A stretch of DNA of 64,000 nt from Nepenthes gracilis (Eukaryota; Streptophyta; Magnoliopsida; Caryophyllales; Nepenthaceae), in the NCBI GenBank assembly GCA_033239525.1, contig BSYO01000008.1, forward strand, positions 11,280,150-11,344,149, read 5' to 3'. Of this stretch, positions 1-11,249 are shown one piece after another. The translations under genes were made by a program, and so were the position numbers. How positions within the stretch are numbered: the first letter of the stretch is position 1; every line of letters begins with the position of its first letter. Below the pieces are notes generated by a model. The model ran no database searches and had not been told where the DNA came from. It saw only the letters and a list, made by a program, of their open reading frames with translations.

Positions 1-182
1 AGTTATTAGTTTAGTCAGATTCTAATTAATGATTTCGTTTGGATGCCACCCACGTAGAAGATCTCAAGGCAACAACCACCTCAAGATCGGGAGGCTGAGT
101 ATATGAATCTTTTGGGCCGAATGGCGATGTTATCGAGGCCTTGGGGCAACGAAATCTCGACCTTCTGCTCCAATGCTGGCCC

Positions 183-1011
183 AATTCAAATCCCGGACCA
201 TCCGCATATGATCGTTTTGTTCAAGAACGGGTTCCGAATTTACGGGGAACCAGACCCGTAAAAGCGAATCGTGGTTAGAAAGAATAAAGAAAGTATTTTC
301 TGTAATTCGATGTCCCAAGAAGATCGAGTATTATTTGCATCTTATCGGCTCGAGGGCGAGGCCCATCATTGGTGGCAAATGAAAAAGAGAGCCTTGGGCG
401 TTCGGAGGAGAAAATTTCATGGCGGATGTTTGAGGATGCATTTTTGGAAAAATATTTTCCTCCAGCCTCTAGATCCAGAAGGAGGAGGAATTTCTTCGAT
501 TAAGACAAGGTAATCATCCGTGGGCACAATATGATGCTAGGTTTACGGAGTTGTCACGATTTGCCTCTTATATGGTGGATGAGGAAGAAAAGAAGGCAAG
601 AAAGTTTTTGTCGGGTTTACGGGATGAGATCCGCAAGCAATTGGCCCCCTTCAAACTGACAACATATGCTGATGTATTAGATCGAGCCCTAATTTGTGAA
701 CAAGAGCTTGCAAAAGAAGACCTTTTCAAGAAAAGATCATTGAGTAAGGCTGGAATGAGTACCAATTCACGGCAAGTTCGGAGGGACCATCCAAAAGCCC
801 AAGCAAATTGAGTTTTGGTCAAAAGAGTGGACCAGAACTCGTCATCCTCCCAAGCCTCGGTGGGGTCATGTAAACATTGCGGGAAGATGCACGGGAATAG
901 ACCTGTCTTAAAATGACTGGGGGTTGTTTTAACGTGGTCAAGTAGGACATAAAGCAAAAGAGTGCCCTCACTCGCCAAAGAATTCGTGCCTCGAAGCCCA
1001 CTATTCAAGGA
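183..1011 (+). pseudogene. gag pseudogene of element A
   Basis: The Gag capsid region would package element RNA. It is spread over several frames: YRLEGEAHHWW around 341-373, the capsid end LSGLRDEIRKQLAP around 617-658, then a basic linker. A Cys/His region follows at about 870-965, with CKHCGKMHGNR and then GQVGHKAKEC at 936-965. The knuckle's second Cys is lost by a small deletion after the codons for C-F-N. At least three frame changes separate these pieces, so no full Gag can be made. The same order is almost intact in element B, which makes the assignment secure. Confidence 0.85.
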
Positions 1012-1055
1012 AAAGCCTTTGCGGTATCTGCAAATGAGGCTAAAGCATCGGATGT

Positions 1056-1797
1056 AGAAGGTACGCTCTACATCTGTGGAATTCCTTGTTCAAGATTATT
1101 TGATTCCGGGTCTACGCATTCTTTTGTTTCCCCTCGAATAGCTCGTCAAATTACAATTTTACCCGTATGCCTTGACTATACCTTGGCGTTATCCACACCC
1201 ATGGGGTCTTCCATTCTTCTTGATGTTTCTTACCCGGGATGCGTAGTCGAGGTAAATGGATTACCCCTAAACGTTGATTTGATTCTCCTTGATATGCATG
1301 GGATCGATGTTATTTTGGGTATGGACTGGTTGTCCAAAAACCATGCAACGATTGACTGTTTTCATAAAAAGGTTAATTTTGAGATCCCCGGATGTGAATC
1401 TTTTCACATTCAAGGAGTCAGACGGGTGGAGTCGTCTAGCTTCATTTCGGCACTCCAAACCCGTCATATGCTCAAAAGTGGATGCCAAGCCTATTTGGCC
1501 TATGTTACGGTAAAAGAAAGCCATGCATTGTCAATTAAAGACATCCCAGTGGTGTGCGAGTTTGAGGATGTATTCCCTGATAAATTGACTACTCTACCCC
1601 CTCGTCGAGAAGTTGAATTTGGGATTGATCTCGTGCCGGGATCAGCACCTATTTCAAAAGCACCCTACCGTATGGCTCCTACTGAGCTACAAGAGTTAAA
1701 ACAACAATTGCAAGACCTTCTGGATTTAGGTTTCATTAGACCTAGTGTATCTCCATGGGGTGCTCCGACATTTGTACGAAAAAGGATGGGTCTTTAA
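1056..1797 (+). pseudogene. Aspartic protease and start of reverse transcriptase, element A
   Basis: A long open stretch begins at the VEGTLYICG motif. The active-site loop LFDSGSTHSFVS (around 1099-1134) has the DSG form common in plant Ty3 elements. The flap and C-terminal part end with ILGMDWLSKNHATIDC. The protease-RT linker follows, then the RT entry region (APYRMAPTELQELKQQL) and [12 protein letters not shown]. The frame breaks at 1797, within the conserved segment that normally reads VRKKDG, because bases are missing. Protease cuts the Gag-Pol polyprotein in related elements. Confidence 0.9.
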
Positions 1798-2450
1798 GGT
1801 TATGCATCGACTATCGAGCTAAATAAAATAACAATAAAAAACAAGTACCCGCTACCACGGATTGATGATCTTTTCGATCAACTACAAGGAGCTCGTGTTT
1901 TTAAAAATTGATCTTCAACCGATATCATCACTCCGTGTTAAACAGAAGACGTGGCAAAGACGGCCTTCCGACGAGGTATGGACACTATGAATTCCTTGTG
2001 ATGCCGTTCGGGCTGACCAATGCCCTCCGTATTCATGGACCTAATGAATCGGGTTTTACAACCATACCTAGACAAATTTGTGGTGGTCTTTATCGATGAT
2101 ATCTTAATTTATTCTAAGGGTCACACGGAACATGAGGAACATTTGAGGATTGTTCTTCGACTCTTCGGGAACACCAATTGTTTGCAAAATTGAAGAAATG
2201 TGAATTTTGGTTGGATAAAGTAGTATTCTTGGGTCATGTAATTTCTAATGGAGGTGTCTCGGTGGACCCACGTAAATCGAAGCGGTGGTCAATTGGAGTC
2301 GACCAAAAGGGATGGCAGCTATTATCGCCGTTTAGTGGAAAATTTCTCTCGGATAGCATTACCCCTCACTCGTCTAACAAAGAAAGAAGTAAGCTTTGTG
2401 ACCGACGAGTGTGATCAAAGCTTTAAACTAAAGATTGCTTAACATCGGCA
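1798..2450 (+). pseudogene. Reverse transcriptase core, element A (frameshifted)
   Basis: RT motifs can be read one after another in different frames: [20 protein letters not shown] near 1823-1882, a damaged K-I-D-L segment near 1903-1915, [16 protein letters not shown] near 1978-2024, and the catalytic [12 protein letters not shown] near 2083-2118 (an IDD box with both aspartates kept). The thumb segment [18 protein letters not shown] lies near 2190-2245. At least four indels disrupt the frame. Confidence 0.88.
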
Positions 2451-2862
2451 CCTATTCTAGCCCTTCCCGATAATTCGGGAGGATTCGATGTATTGCGACG
2501 CCTAAGTATGGCCTTGGATGTGTTCTAATGCAAAGGGGTAAGGTGATAGCTTATGGATCCCGACAATTAAAAATCCATGAACAAAATTACCCGACTCATG
2601 ACCTAGAATTAGCTGCATGGTGTTCGCACCGAAAATATGGAGGCATTATCTATATGGGGAAAAGTTTTTAGTATATTCCGACCATCAAAGCCTCAAGTAC
2701 TTATTCTCGCAAAAGAGCTAAACATGAGGCAACGACGCGAGTTTCTTAAAGATTATGATTGTGATATACTTTATAAACACGGGAAGGCAAATGTGGTCGC
2801 GATGCTCGAGTCGTCGGACCAGTTTGTAGCAAGACTACAAGTCAAATGGAAATACTAGAAGG
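2451..2862 (+). pseudogene. RNase H domain, element A
   Basis: The domain is recognised by CVLMQ, the segment [18 protein letters not shown] around 2540-2593, the H-D-L-E-L-A segment near 2598-2615, the substrate-binding segment [11 protein letters not shown] near 2673-2705 (split by frame) and ELNMRQRR near 2716-2740. It would remove template RNA during minus-strand synthesis. The expected W-x-E after MRQRR is damaged and the domain end (VVADALS in relatives) is mutated near 2793-2815. Confidence 0.82.
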
Positions 2863-3870
2863 CTAAAAGTCCTATGACATTCGCTACATTCGTGAAGGGA
2901 ATAGAATGATAGTATCCTTCTTACAAGTGCAACCCGAGATCCTCCAGAGGATCAAAAGAAACAAAAGAAGGACCCGTTTTTGTGAGATATTGCCAAAAAC
3001 TCGATAAGGATTCCCGTGTTGATTTCAATGAACGCTCGAAACTTATGTGTACCAACAAAGATCTTAAAGAGGAGATAATGAAAGAGGCACATCGGTCTAA
3101 ATATACAATCCATCCTTAAACAAGATGTACCTCTAAGGAAAATGTTCGGGAGAAATATGCGAAGGGAAATTGTTGCCTTTGGCTTATTTGTCAACAATTA
3201 AAAGCGAAAGAAAGAAACCCTCTTATTACAGCCCTTACCCATTCCCAAAGTGGGAAGATATATCGATGGATTTTGTGTCCGGGTTGCCAAGAACACCAAG
3301 GAACCACAATGCAATCTGGGTTATCGTAGATCGACTGACAAAGTCCGCTCATTTCATCGCCATCCGGACCACCTACTCTCGTGATAGGCTAGCACAACTT
3401 TATATTCATGAAATTGTTAAACTTCATGGTGTGCCGGTATCAATTGTGTCAGATCGTGACCCACGATTCGTTTCTAAATTTTGGGAAAGCTTACATCGTG
3501 AATTAGGAACGGAGTTGAAGTTTAGTACGGCCTATCATCCTCAAACTGATGGACAATCTGAGCGGACGATTCAAATATTAGAAGATATGATTCGAGCTAT
3601 TGGAGTTCAAAGGAAATTGGGATGATCACTTAGCGCTAGCCAAGTTCGCCTACAATAACAGTTTTGCATTTGAGTATCGGAATGACTCCCTTTGAGGCAC
3701 TTTACGGAAGGAAGTGTCGATCACCCATACACCGGGAAGAGACAGAGATAGGCGCTGCTAGGCCCCGATATAATCCGTGAAACATCGAAAAGATTGCGGT
3801 AGTTATTGAAAAACTAAAGATTGGCCGGCGGAAAGTTATCTTCAAAGGAGAACTGAGCTCAAATTCGAAG
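2863..3870 (+). pseudogene. Integrase, element A (DDE residues kept, frame broken)
   Basis: The N-terminal zinc-binding part is partly readable (EAHRSKYTIHP near 3083-3115). The catalytic core is a 151-residue open stretch at 3170-3625. It has aspartate 1 in SMDFVSGLPRTP, aspartate 2 in VSDRDPRF and the glutamate in TDGQSERT, so all three catalytic acids remain. After 3625 the frame shifts (the NSF and ALYGRKCRSPIH segments near 3655-3730). Integrase joins element cDNA ends to host DNA and makes the 5-bp target duplications seen elsewhere in this window. Confidence 0.9.
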
Positions 3871-4322
3871 TCGGCGACTTTGTTTTCCTTAAGGTGGCAC
3901 CATGGAAGGGAGTTTCCAGATTTGGTATTAAGGGAAAATTAAAACCACGTTTCATCGGACCATTTGAGATCCTCGAGCGAGTTGGCGAAGTAGCATATCG
4001 ACTGGCATTACCACCTAGCCTAGCCGAGGTACATAATGTTTTTCATGTTTCGATGTTAAGAAAATATGTTTATAACCCCACACACGTGATTGATTATAGT
4101 CCATTGGCTATCAATGAGGACTTATCATATGTGGAAGAACCAATAGAAATTCTTGACCGCAAGGAACAAACTCTGCGCTCAAAGGTAATCCCTCTTGTTA
4201 AAGTATTATGGCGGAACCATTCCCGTGAAGAGGCAACATGGGAAAGAGAAGACGAGGTTCGGGAAAAGTATCCTCATCTCTTTCAAGGTATGCAAAATTC
4301 TTTCAATTTTCAGCATTGTTAA
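3871..4322 (+). pseudogene. Integrase C-terminus with chromodomain-like tail, element A
   Basis: The open stretch 3894-4322 carries the GPF/Y-type module ([19 protein letters not shown]), then LAEVHNVFHVSMLRKYV. It ends with a chromodomain-like segment (LVKVLWRNHSREEATWE, then DEVREKYPHLF). In chromoviruses this tail directs insertion toward heterochromatin, which fits the nested insertions seen here. It ends 36 bases before the 3' LTR. The equivalent tail of element B is at about 32160-32514 on the minus strand. Confidence 0.85.
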
Positions 4323-4344
4323 ATTTCGAGGACAAAATTTCTAT

Positions 4345-4358
4345 CAGAAGGGGAGAGT
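4345..4358 (+). promoter_or_regulatory. Polypurine tract of element A
   Basis: The purine-rich run AGAAGGGGAGAG lies directly before the TGTGAGG start of the 3' LTR. In LTR retrotransposons this RNA tract resists RNase H and primes plus-strand DNA. Confidence 0.75.
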
Positions 4359-4700
4359 TGTGAGGTTCCGAATTCATAAGTCAATCAATAAAATAATAAA
4401 TAACATAATGGATACCTAAATAGGAGTCTTGGAAGAAATTTAGGAGAAAATCTTCAAAAATTGAGGTTGAAGTATCGTTGGCAAGCTAACCGCTCGAGCC
4501 TCGCCGAGCCACAAAAAGAATCGCCGCTCGATGCGTGCTCGCCACCCGCTCGAGCCGGTGAACTGAGAAACTAGCCCGCTCGAGCGGCGCTTCCCGCGAA
4601 CCTTCTCGCGCTCGCCCGGCCCGCCTCGAATTTTCCCGAAGCCTCCAGAATACTCTGGCGCTCGCTGGACGCTCTCTAGGCGCTCGAGCGGCCCGAGCAT

Positions 4701-4708
4701 TATAAATA
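4701..4708 (+). promoter_or_regulatory. TATA box of family A LTR
   Basis: TATAAATA lies just downstream of the GCTCGAGC-rich U3 block. The equivalent position has a TATA-like box in other LTRs here: 47178 (plus), 49944 (plus), 57209 (plus), 40350 (plus), 12425 (minus). Confidence 0.6.
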
Positions 4709-5718
4709 CTCGGCCAGCCTACGATTTTCCCACGCCCTTCCATTTGTTCCCCACACTTTTCCAGAAGCATTCCAGGCCAGGAGAGAGAGAGAGAACACCA
4801 GCCTAGAGAGAGAAAGGGAGAAACTCACGTTATAAAGTCCGAGTTCGACCGAGAACCAGTTTTTAAAAGGATAGTACGCGTCGAGGCAAGTATTTTCATA
4901 CTCACTATTTGTTCTTTTATGCTTTTTATTCGTTCTTCATCGTGGTATTATTGTTCCAATACCCACACAAAATATAAATAGTCTACTCATGCCCGACCAC
5001 GGAATCTATGACTTATTGACTAAATTAAGCTCCAAATTGAACTATGCAGTACTACCAAACCCTAATCTCATGACAAATCTAAGTTTACTATACTTTCTTC
5101 TCCAAATAATGCTAATTTGATTTTAAGGTCTGAATCGTCACGACCCCGAATGTGTATAATGTAAAAATGCTATAATTTTGTACATTGATTGTATCGAAAT
5201 GGGCTCCTGAGGACCTCGATGTGAATGACCTATAAATGGTAAAAATCTAAATTCCTCTCATGAATTATGATAAGGTGCATATAAATAAAAATGTGGACAA
5301 CATGCTTAAGTACCAAAAGAAAGTGAGAACCGAACAAATACATGAAGGGAAGTTCACAAGGTGATTTATGTACGATGAAACCTCCCGTGAGGTGGGAGAT
5401 GCGGTGAAAACTCCCTTGAGATGGGAGATACGATATATGAGAAACGAACTTTCCTTCAAAGAAATGATGAAAAGGAGAATCATGAAACTAGGACCATGGA
5501 CTTCTAGATGGGTAGTATTCTCTTTTGACACGTTCATCTCGGTGGAAACCCGAAGAATACTCGGCGCGTAAGCGGGTAATGGCGTTGTCACGCCTTAGGA
5601 TACTATTGTGGAAGAACGAGGACTGCCCTGGTACCCCGGGGGAATGGGGCGATATACGGCACAATGTGATGTGCACGACCCAACGGAGGGTCGTTAAAGA
5701 TAATCCCTCACGGCCTTA

Positions 5719-5740
5719 GATCATGTGGAGTATCATGATC
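5719..5740 (+). other. Conserved LTR stem-loop, family A version
   Basis: GATCATG and CATGATC form a perfect 7-bp stem around a short loop containing TGGAGT. The LTR E version at 51685-51709 has the same loop core but the stem GATTGTG/CACAATC, so two base pairs differ on both sides together. Confidence 0.7.
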
Positions 5741-6394
5741 CTTTCTTCGTTCTCCCGCATCGATTGCTAGTACGACCTACTGGCCCTGGTCCGCAAAGAT
5801 TAAAAATGTGAAAACATAAGTTGAATAATAATTGAATGCTAAGTGAATATTCCTCCCCTTCCATATTCCATGATATTTTGATTGCATGATACCCCTTTTT
5901 ATTGTTATATTATCCATAGCTTGATAGTGAGATATGATCATACTTGCTGAGCGCTAAGCTCACCCTTGCACACTCTCTTTTAGGATGATAATGCCCGATG
6001 CTAAAAACAGTAGGACCAAGAAGCAAGATCGACAACGTGGATTTTGAAGAAATCTCGAGGATCTAGTTTGCTTATGTATGGCATGGGAGTTTTTGTGGAC
6101 AAACTATTTTGAATTTTGTATGATGGACTATAACGCTTCCGCAGTTATGTTTGTGGTTATGCTTGGGTTCTATAGTTGGCATCTTTACCTCCGCCGACGT
6201 CATACCTGAGTTATGACGCCGGTACCACTACTGAGGTTTAGTGGAACGGAGATCCTGTGTATGATTTTAAAATTATATCTATGGATGTTGTGCGGAGTTT
6301 CTTACAGTACATTTTTTGGTAAACGCTCAAGTTTCGGGGAAACTCTGCCCAACTTTCTACAAAAATTATTAAATATTAAACTATATTAGTTTAT

Positions 6395-6433
6395 TGACGG
6401 AGGGGTTATTCGGGTAAATAACCCGGTCCGTCA
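6395..6433 (+). other. LTR 3'-terminal hairpin
   Basis: TGACGGA (6395-6401) pairs with TCCGTCA (6427-6433), and inside it GGGTTATT (6403-6410) pairs with AATAACCC (6417-6424). The structure ends two bases before the end of the LTR. Other LTR families have a matching hairpin with different paired bases. Confidence 0.75.
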
Positions 6434-6435
6434 CA

Positions 6436-7984
6436 GCAACACCACAACATATCAGAAGTAGCAAACCACCAGCTGCTACAAAAAATTACAGGGCAGCGTA
6501 AATTCCACCCCCTCAAAAAAAAAACCAGCAGTCATAACTTCCATCACAGCAGGAGGAAGTCATATACATGCATTAACCATTCTTCACAACACAGTAAATG
6601 GAACCTGCATCCTTCCCAGCAACTGCTCCCTCACTCAGAACAAAAGCATGCAACATAATCAGATAAACGGCCTAGAAACCCCAGCACCATCAGGATCGTA
6701 ACCAACTTCAATCTAGCCATCACAAAGACAAACCAGACAGTAATAGATAAACTGCATCTATGTTAATGCCATAGAAGTGCCCGTATCATTCAGTTCCAGC
6801 AACCTGACTACTACACAGAATAGCACCATAAACCATTCTTCACATCATTGTAAAATGGAGATTGCATCCATTCTTGCATATGTTCCTCGACACAGGATAG
6901 AAACTAATCAAAAGGTCAGTTGAGAACCCCTGTAATACCAACACCAACAGGATTTCAAACTAGTACCAAAAAAAAGAAAAAAAATTCCCAATCACAAACA
7001 TTCCACAGTCAGAAACTGGCAGATTGCGGAAAACCTTGAACTGGCCAAATTCTAGATTGGCAGCATCCAGCCAGCTCTAAGCTGGACAATGTCAAGCCGG
7101 GAAGAAGGGGTCACTGCAGGAAAAACCTCGGATATCAAACTAGATTCTGCAGCAGAACCAGGGTACAGTCAAATCAGCACATTCCCCATCAAGGAAAGTG
7201 ACGCACGACTGAGCAATCAGGTGACCAGAGGAAGAAACCTTAGCAGCGAAAGGGAGACGAGGAGCTGGGAAAGACGGAAAGCCAGAGTGAGTTCAGGAAC
7301 AGGGGCCCAAACCAACAGAAGCTTCAAAGAAACCTGCGAGAAGGAACAGGCAGAAGAGGTGAAGCGGATGCCTGAGGAGGAACTGGAGGAGCCCCGAGGA
7401 TGTCGGTGGCGACGTCGAGGAGCAGAGAAGCCGACGCCTAGAAGCAGCCGATTTCAAAATCAAAAAGCCTGAAGCACCAAATACCCAGCCAGTATCGGAG
7501 CGTTCAGCCAAAGGGGCGAACCGAGAAGAAGAGGAAACCAGCCAGAGAGAGCTATCGTGGCCACCGAGGTTGAATCTCGCCGTCGGCGACAATAATCGGC
7601 CAAGAAACCACACGCATTTCAATTATGAAATTTGAAACGCACTCTGGCTTCTCTCTCTCTAGACGAGAGCGACATCGTGCTCGAACGCCGAGGAGCAGAG
7701 AAGCCAACGCCAGGAAGTAGCCAATTTCAAAATCGAAAAAGCTTGGAGCACCAAAATCCCAGCCACAACCTAAGCGCACAGCCAAGGGGTGAACCGAGAA
7801 GAGGAAAGAAACGATCCAGAGAGAGCTATTGAGCCTCAGAGGATGAAACATACCGACGACGATAAAATTGGCCGAGAAACACACGCATTTTAAACAGAAT
7901 TTGGAACGCACCTAGAGAGAAGCCAAAGCTTCTCTCTCTACACGGGAGCTACATCGCGCTCCTCTTCCTATCTAGAACCTCAAT
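6436..7984. other. Unassigned segment with tandem duplications
   Basis: No recognisable protein lies here. Two diverged copies of a unit starting AACCATTCTTCACA occur about 256 bases apart (near 6575 and 6831). Farther on is a 273-base tandem duplication. The open stretches in this segment are GC-rich shadows without homology that I can see. It lies between the end of the element A LTR and the broken gag of element G, and may be the leader of an unrecognised retroelement. Confidence 0.5.
7416..7975. repeat. 273-bp tandem duplication (two copies and part of a third)
   Basis: The phrase CGAGGAGCAGAGAAGCC starts at 7416 and again at 7689. The units also share GCACACGCATTT-like text and a TTCTCTCTCTA-GACGAGAG block (7652), repeated with changes at 7931. 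The third unit stops where the gag of element G begins. Confidence 0.75.
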
Positions 7985-8551
7985 ATAAATTTAAAGCTCC
8001 TTTACCAACTGACTCCTAATCTCATCTCTTAATCCTTATTGGAACTTCTTTGCTTTTCTTAATTCATCTTCTATAATATATGACGCATATCGTGGCAATT
8101 TAACAAACCTCACATCATATTCTGCCACAGTACAACTTCCTTGCCTAAGCCGCATAAACGCCTCTTCCTTCCAATCTTGGAGGCTAGAAGGAAAGTGTTG
8201 TTCACAGAAAACCTCCTCAAATATTTCCCAAGAGATTTCCTCATCGAGTAAATCTAAGGCCATTTTCTTCATCGACCACCAACTATCAGTTTCTCCTTCT
8301 AACTTATAAGCCACAAAAGTAACCTTTTCCTGATCAGAATATTAAATGACCATAAATATTTTTCTTCAGTCTCTGAACCAAATATTCGCTTTTACCGAAT
8401 CTGTTTCTCCTAAAAATTTAGGCGCCTTCTTCGCTGTAAACCTCTCATATGCTGTTAGGGTAGGATTAATTAGGGCCGACTCTAGTACAAAAATCAGAGC
8501 CATATGACGTTGCTCAATCGATTTTAGTATATTAGTCATCATCCCCAACAA
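7985..8551 (-). pseudogene. gag fragment of element G
   Basis: On the minus strand the N-terminal piece (8551-8366) has TAYERFTAKKAPKFLGETD. The next piece (8314-8036) has YKLEGETDSWWSMKK, then WKEEAFMRLRQGS and YASYIIEDELRKAKKFQ, the same capsid blocks as in elements A, B and F. A short out-of-frame continuation (GLRDEIRSQLV) runs to about 7985, where the element is cut off. Protease and pol are missing. One or more frameshifts split the two pieces. Confidence 0.87.
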
Positions 8552-9028
8552 ATTTAAATATTTAGCCTATCGACCCTAGGGAGTACTAGCATCTCCACAA
8601 GTAGTCCTTCTTCCTCTTCTACTAGCCGTGCTATTTCCTTTAATCACAAACATCACAACATTAATTATCCTCATATAATTAGATTAGAGGGTGGGGTTAA
8701 AATCAATCAATGCACTTCATGATAAAAATCCTAGGGCCAAAACCTAAATATTCCATCTAATCCTAACCATCCTTATCTTACCTGAACTTAGAACAGATCA
8801 ACCTAAACCTTAAAACCAAATCAATTAGCCTAGACGTGAAATCAATATCAATCAACTTAAACACTACATCCCAACTTAATTTTAATCTAGCTTATACAAA
8901 CTAGAATACCTAGGACTATCCAATCTAACATAATCATCCTACATCTTCATCTATCTATTCGATCAATCTAAATCGATCCTAAACTTCTGCATACAATACA
9001 ATTCAAATCAAATCTAAGGTATCCCTTT
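8552..9028 (-). other. 5' untranslated leader of element G
   Basis: About 480 bases between the primer binding site and gag, AT-rich and without a gene. Its position matches the leader between LTR and gag in elements B and F. Confidence 0.6.
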
Positions 9029-9041
9029 TCTCTGATACAAA
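9029..9041 (-). promoter_or_regulatory. Primer binding site of element G
   Basis: On the minus strand the LTR end GTTCTGTCACA is followed after a short spacer by TGTATCAGAGA, one base off the plant initiator-Met-tRNA type site (TGGTATCAGAG). This fixes the orientation and the LTR end. Confidence 0.75.
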
Positions 9042-9276
9042 TTGTGACAGAACGAGTCATTTTTTACTAATAATTTTCATCAATAAACATACAAAACCAA
9101 TGCCCATAAAATTAGACACATTAATTTCTACAGAGAATCGAATAGAGGTTTTCCTAAAAATGGATAAAATCTATACAAACAACTTGTTTAAGACATACTA
9201 GCAATTAAATCTCAAAATTCAACAACATCTCAAACTACAGGATCAACAAATGCCGTATTATTTATGACTCTAACAC

Positions 9277-11050
9277 TTTTTTTTGGTAAGTAATTAAATG
9301 CATTAAAGTTAAGAAAAATGTACAAAAAACTATGTTCTTAACCAAGAGTTTTTCCGACTTGGGAAAGGAAACATAGTAACAGGGGGAGGCCCCCAAACCA
9401 ATGACAACAGACATTAAAAAATAAGATTACAAAAATATTCGATTATTGTAAGAAAAAAACCTGATTGGCCAAAGTGAATGAAGAATCACTTACCGCCACG
9501 GCGGGTATTCCATGACCTCTCGAATCTCTCCGGCTATAAAAGAATAAAGGCGCTCCGGCTTCAAAAATCCACCCCGCCTCAGAATGCACTTCGGCTTCAA
9601 AAAACCACACTGCCTCTGAAGGCACTCTGGTATTGCAAACCCACTCCGTCCTCAGCAAACGCAGCCCACGAAATCCACTCCAGCCTATTAGAGAGTAAAT
9701 GGTGCTCCGGCCAATTAGAGAGCAAAAGTCACTCCGGCTTCAAAAGCCATTTCGGTCTCAAGAGGCACTCCGGCATTAAAATGCCACTCACTCCTGATTC
9801 ACTCCGGCTTTAAAAGCACAAAGGCACTCCGGCTTTCAAAAGGCACTCCGCCTCAAAATGCACTCCGTCTTCAAAAAACCACTCCATCCACTGAAGGCGC
9901 TCCAGCATTGAAATGCCACTCCGTCCACAGCACACGTAAACTACTCCGGCCTTTTAGCAAGTAAAAGGCACACCAGCTTCAAAAATAAAGAGGCTCCGAA
10001 AACAAAAAAGAGGCTCCGGAAAAGGAACAGCACTCTGAACTCAAAAATGAGGAGGCTCCGACGAAGCGATGGTCACAATAATAATTTTTTTAATTAATTT
10101 TTTTTAACACTCCGGATAAGAAATACAAAAGAATCAAGAAACCAAGGAGCTTCGCCAAATAGGCGAAACCCCACTCCGGCAAAACCAAACCGCCCAAAGA
10201 AGTGCACTCCGGAAAGAGCAGAAAATCTCAATGATCTGGCAGAGAAGAGCACTCCGCCCAAAAAGAAAACCCACTCCAGCCAAAAAGACACAGCGTTTTT
10301 TTTTTCCAAGAGGGACCAAGGCCACTCCAACCTAAAAGAGAGAGCACACTGCTCAAAGAGGGCAAAAACGAAAAAGGCACTCCGGAAGGTTGCACATGTT
10401 ACTTCGTCCGAAAAAAAAACCTTGAAGTAATCCGGCCATTTAAATTCCAATCTATGATGAAGGCACCGTCTAATTCGCACTCCGAAAAGGAAAGGCGAAA
10501 AGACATTCCGTCATTAAGGCGAAGGCACTCCAGCATTCCGTCCAAAGAGGGCAGGAAAGAAGCACTCCGGAAAGCTGTACACTTTCACTCCGTCCAAAAA
10601 GATCTTGAAACAAACCGCCCAGCAGAACCTACCTTCAAAGAAGCAAACCACTCCGTCCAATGAAAAGCCGGGAGGGCACTCCGGAAAAGGAGCATCAGAA
10701 AAAGGAAAAGGAGCCACTCCGTCCAAGGAAACCTGAGAACTCTGTCCCAGAAAAATGCGCACCGACCAGCAAAAGCTAAGCCTTTTTTTTTTTTGAGATG
10801 CGAAAACACCAACTTCAGCCGCTCAATGACCACAAGAGAGACACCTCAGCACACCCTTCAATTGTCAGTCGGAAATCCAGTCCTCCGAATGAGAGTTAGA
10901 GCTAGAAATGTTCCACCTTTCCAAAATCTGCCTGTCCTGCACCGTAACGGCGCAGTGGGAAGCCTCAATCTTCCCCCGGACTGCCGCATAAATCTGGGTG
11001 ACCATTTGGATTACATCAAGATTCCTCAACCCCTAAACATAGGGACAATT
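9277..11050 (-). mobile_element. 5'-truncated LINE: ORF2 end, CCGGAGT array and 3' tail
   Basis: Read on the minus strand from about 11050: a possible LINE ORF2 C-terminal segment (VTQIYAAVRGKIEAS, then ILERWNIS), then a 3' region made of many units with CCGGAGTG cores (10740-9540), then the tail. The tail has the two-tier hairpin CTATGT-CCAAG-CTTGG-ACATAG (9330-9376), TTTAATGCAT, TTAATTACTTACC and a terminal A-run (T-run at 9277 on the plus strand). No convincing target duplication was found. The ORF2 reading is tentative; the tail is shared with five other insertions here. Confidence 0.7.
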
Positions 11051-11249
11051 ATTTGGGAGGAAATTAAAAGCAAGGGTGAGCAATTACCCAGTAAGGTACC
11101 AAAAATAGTAAGAAGATACAAATATCATATAAAACATGCAAAATATAGGGACAAAGAAATTTAAAAAAAATTAGAAAAATTATACATGCATGCAAATGAG
11201 ACCAAAAACATAAATCGATGCATATACCTGAAGGAGTTATGTTCAAAAG

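Larger units (their letters stand above)
1..6435 (+). mobile_element. Ty3/gypsy LTR retrotransposon A, 3' part (decayed)
   Basis: This is an internal region followed by a 3' LTR; the 5' LTR lies before the window. The order gag, zinc knuckle, aspartic protease, RT, RNase H, integrase, chromodomain-like tail, polypurine tract, LTR is that of Ty3/gypsy, with integrase after RNase H. The tail ending near 4310 resembles plant chromoviruses of the Tekay/Del kind. Many frameshifts and stops show it is dead. The gag and pol sequences are close to those of elements B, F and G here, so all four belong to one lineage. Confidence 0.93.
4359..6435 (+). repeat. 3' LTR of element A (family A, about 2.08 kb)
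   Basis: It starts TGTGAGGTTCCG after the polypurine tract and ends GGTCCGTCACA. U3 is GC-rich with repeated GCTCGAGC-type palindromes (4490-4695), then a TATA box (TATAAATA at 4701-4708) and a leader motif GAGGCAAGTATT near 4882. A stem-loop GATCATG/CATGATC sits at 5719-5740 and a perfect terminal hairpin at 6395-6433. Solo LTRs at 37148-39408 and 44397-46662 start alike. Confidence 0.88.

Noticed and set aside
7089..7472. 127-residue charged open frame
   Set aside because: Charged, low-complexity residues from purine-rich DNA inside a tandemly duplicated block; no homology seen.
10793..11164. 123-residue plus-strand open frame
   Set aside because: It is antisense to the LINE ORF2-like end and has no motif of its own.
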